This document shows, piece by piece, positions 4,635 through 5,722 of a stretch of DNA of 5,722 nt; positions within the stretch are counted from its first letter, which is position 1, and each line of letters opens with the position of its first letter. The notes beneath the pieces were generated by a model that saw only the letters and a list, made by a program, of their open reading frames with translations, did no database searches and was not told the origin of the DNA. The stretch is from Pseudomonadota bacterium. Its GTDB lineage: Bacteria; Desulfobacterota; Desulfobacteria; Desulfobacterales; ETH-SRB1. Where the stretch lies: NCBI GenBank assembly GCA_018897415.1, contig JAHIKR010000233.1, positions 1 to 5,722 on the forward strand, given 5' to 3'. Both the position numbers and the translations under genes were made by a program.

Positions 4635-4840
4635 AGGCGGAAGCTGGCAGAGCAACAAAATAATCCAAAAAATCCTGCCTGCCCCGTAGGTGGGAACCAT
4701 CGTACTGGGGTAAATCCTGTCCAATAAAAAAATATAACCTTGGCGCTTTGCGGCTTGGCGGTTCAAAACAAAAACGAAACGCGCAATTTCAACGCCGTTT
4801 TTCCTTTTCAATAGATTGTATTCGATATGTCAATATATGA

Positions 4841-4857
4841 AAGAACGTCCCCAACTT
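4841..4857 (+). repeat. AAGAACGTCCCCAACTT motif, copy 2
   Basis: This is the middle of three related motifs. It shares GTCCCCAACTT exactly with 5558-5568 and AAGAAC-TCCCCAA with 3874-3887. It lies between the two intact toxin-antitoxin operons, about 100 bp before the DinJ-type start. Confidence 0.45.
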
Positions 4858-4885
4858 CACACACCGTCCGTTCGTAAAAAGTATC

Positions 4886-4938
4886 TTGACAAACCAATTG
4901 TCGATGTATATCGTTTTGGTATACAAAAAGAGTACAAT
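4886..4938 (+). promoter_or_regulatory. Promoter/operator region of the DinJ-YafQ operon
   Basis: A perfect -35 TTGACA (4886-4891) is followed by TATATC (4907-4912, 15-bp spacer). Alternative -10 boxes are TATACA (4920-4925) and TACAAT (4933-4938). Two palindromes overlap: GACAA/TTGTC (4888-4892 and 4898-4902) and TGTATA/TATACA (4905-4910 and 4920-4925). These fit operator sites for a ribbon-helix-helix antitoxin. Which -10 is used is not clear from sequence. Confidence 0.55.
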
Positions 4939-4955
4939 ACAAAAGGAGAAGGGAA

Positions 4956-5213
4956 ATGGCAAAAACAGCAATGACACACGCAAGGCTTACGCCGGAAATA
5001 AAAGAAAAGGCTGAGACCATTCTTAAAGAACTGGGGATTTCCATTTCTGCTGCGTATGAAATGTTTTATCGGCAAATTATTGCGCATCAAGGCATTCCAT
5101 TTGATTTGCGTCTTCCAAATAAAAATACGCTCCAGGCAATGAAGGACGCAAAAGACGGCAAGGGGAAAAGATACGATAGTGTAGAAAAAATGTTTGAAGA
5201 CCTGAAACTTTGA
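4956..5213 (+). CDS. dinJ: DinJ/RelB-family antitoxin
   Basis: The 85-residue protein MAKTAMTHARLTPEIKEKAE... is a standard DinJ/RelB antitoxin. It has an N-terminal strand and ribbon-helix-helix domain (about 5-45, with LKELGISISAAYEMFYRQI in the second helix), then GIPFDLRLPNKNTLQAM (46-62), a highly conserved family segment, then a toxin-binding tail. A good ribosome binding site, GGAG (4945-4948), lies 7 bases before the ATG. It binds and neutralises the toxin encoded next and most likely represses the promoter at 4886-4938 through the palindromes there. Its stop codon overlaps the toxin start by one base. Confidence 0.93.
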   Translation: MAKTAMTHARLTPEIKEKAETILKELGISISAAYEMFYRQIIAHQGIPFDLRLPNKNTLQAMKDAKDGKGKRYDSVEKMFEDLKL

Positions 5214-5482
5214 TGCTGCCGATTCGTCCGACATCCAGATTTAAAAAAGATTTGAAAAGAGCTGCGAAGCAGAGTCGAAATATAAAAAAACTGCAACAGG
5301 TCCTTGAACAGTTGGCCATTCCTGCTCCCTTGCCTTCAAAGCACAAAGACCACAAACTGAAAGGAGATTGGATAGATTTTCGGGAATGCCATATTGAACC
5401 TGACTGGATACTGATTTATACAATATCAGATTTTGAACTTAGACCGGTTCGCCTTGGAACCCATTCTGAATTGTTTGATTGA
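5213..5482 (+). CDS. yafQ: YafQ-family toxin (RelE superfamily mRNA interferase)
   Basis: From ATG 5213 this is an 89-residue protein. The ATG overlaps the antitoxin stop (TGATG) and is preferred to a TTG one codon earlier. It aligns along its length with E. coli YafQ, a ribosome-dependent mRNA endonuclease. The YafQ catalytic residues are all recognisable: H47 in KDHKLKG, H60 and D64 in CHIEPDW, H84 in GTHSELF, and F88 (numbered from ATG 5213; E. coli H50, H63, D67, H87, F91). The toxin is therefore expected to be active. It forms an operon with the DinJ-type antitoxin, coupled by stop/start overlap. No clear terminator follows. Confidence 0.93.
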   Translation: MLPIRPTSRFKKDLKRAAKQSRNIKKLQQVLEQLAIPAPLPSKHKDHKLKGDWIDFRECHIEPDWILIYTISDFELRPVRLGTHSELFD

Positions 5483-5722
5483 ACGATCAAAAAAACAGGG
5501 GCTTTTTGATGAATAAGTTTACAAAGTTGCCAATGTCCCCCATGTTTAGTCAAGGATGTCCCCAACTTTTCCCTATTCACCTTGACAACTTGGGAATTAT
5601 GAGCGAATATTTGGCATAAGTTTGGGAGGCAATAGCGGTCTCTATTTCTTTTCGGGAAAAAATCAAAGTATCCCAGGCTATTACATTTATGGGTTGACAA
5701 TACTGGGAACAAAAATAGGAAG
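5483..5722. other. Non-coding tail with short repeats
   Basis: No convincing gene is seen in these 240 bases. They contain ATGTCCCC twice (5533-5540 and 5556-5563). The second is part of the motif AAGGATGTCCCCAACTT (5552-5568), related to 4841-4857. An inverted repeat GTCAAGG/CCTTGAC (5549-5555, 5580-5586) encloses that motif. A TTGACA at 5694-5699 may be the -35 box of a gene beyond the window, but no -10 is visible. Confidence 0.4.

Noticed and set aside
4533..4727. Open frame through the GC-rich repeat region after the ParE-type toxin
   Set aside because: It runs across the 36-bp repeat and the GC-rich hairpin and has repeat-derived, low-complexity composition; no family resemblance.
5486..5510. 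Stem ATCAAAAA/TTTTTGAT after yafQ as a terminator
   Set aside because: The stem is almost entirely A:T with a 9-nt loop, too weak for a standard intrinsic terminator, and no T-tract follows the hairpin beyond the arm itself.
4847..5568. GTCCCCAACTT pair (4847-4857, 5558-5568) as proof that DinJ-YafQ is a framed cassette
   Set aside because: An exact 11-mer repeat is expected by chance in a window of this length; only the wider three-copy motif is kept as a modest finding.

Overview
This 5.7 kb window looks like accessory, repeat-rich DNA from an environmental, probably anaerobic Gram-negative bacterium. No core metabolic, ribosomal or tRNA gene is present, so the host is uncertain. The style (AT-rich genes, GC-rich intergenic palindromes, a DUF4143 ATPase, many small toxin-antitoxin modules and an IS5-type transposase) resembles Desulfobacterota or similar lineages; this is an impression, not a result. 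All intact genes lie on the + strand, and only the broken transposase lies on the - strand.

Layout. 1-390: palindromic and tandem GC-rich repeats, then a good sigma70 promoter (328-357) with an inverted repeat over the start region. 391-1695: intact AAA_14/DUF4143 ATPase, bracketed by two identical 23-bp direct repeats (173-195, 1704-1726). 1727-1889: no convincing gene. 1890-2056: a 167-bp MITE-like element with 15-bp terminal inverted repeats (14/15) that ends exactly where the transposase reading stops. 2057-3154 (-): an IS5-family transposase lacking its C-terminus and split internally by a 279-bp insert. That insert (2377-2655) is a complete small GIY-YIG nuclease gene bounded by 12-bp inverted repeats (11/12). 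3376-3716: a hicBA pair in which hicB is intact and hicA is reduced by an out-of-frame internal deletion to its first few codons and its C-terminal third. 3762-4595: a Phd/YefM-ParE toxin-antitoxin operon between two identical 36-bp repeats. 4596-4885: GC-rich hairpin and non-coding sequence. 4886-5482: a DinJ/RelB-YafQ toxin-antitoxin operon with its own promoter and operator-like palindromes. 5483-5722: no gene seen.

How it fits together. The region reads as an accretion zone: small self-contained modules (ATPase, nuclease, three toxin-antitoxin pairs) separated by short repeats, with mobile elements nested in one another. The two intact toxin-antitoxin operons have the usual antitoxin-first order, overlapping stop/start codons and palindromes at the promoter, so each is probably autoregulated and translationally coupled. 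A 14-15 nt motif (AAGRAyGTCCCCAA) recurs before, between and after these two operons.

The best candidate for something new is the GIY-YIG unit: a nuclease gene filling the space between inverted repeats and sitting inside a transposase, where removing it nearly restores the transposase frame. Similar inverted-repeat ends occur as an empty hairpin at 13-59. This could be a minimal mobile element, but one copy cannot prove it.
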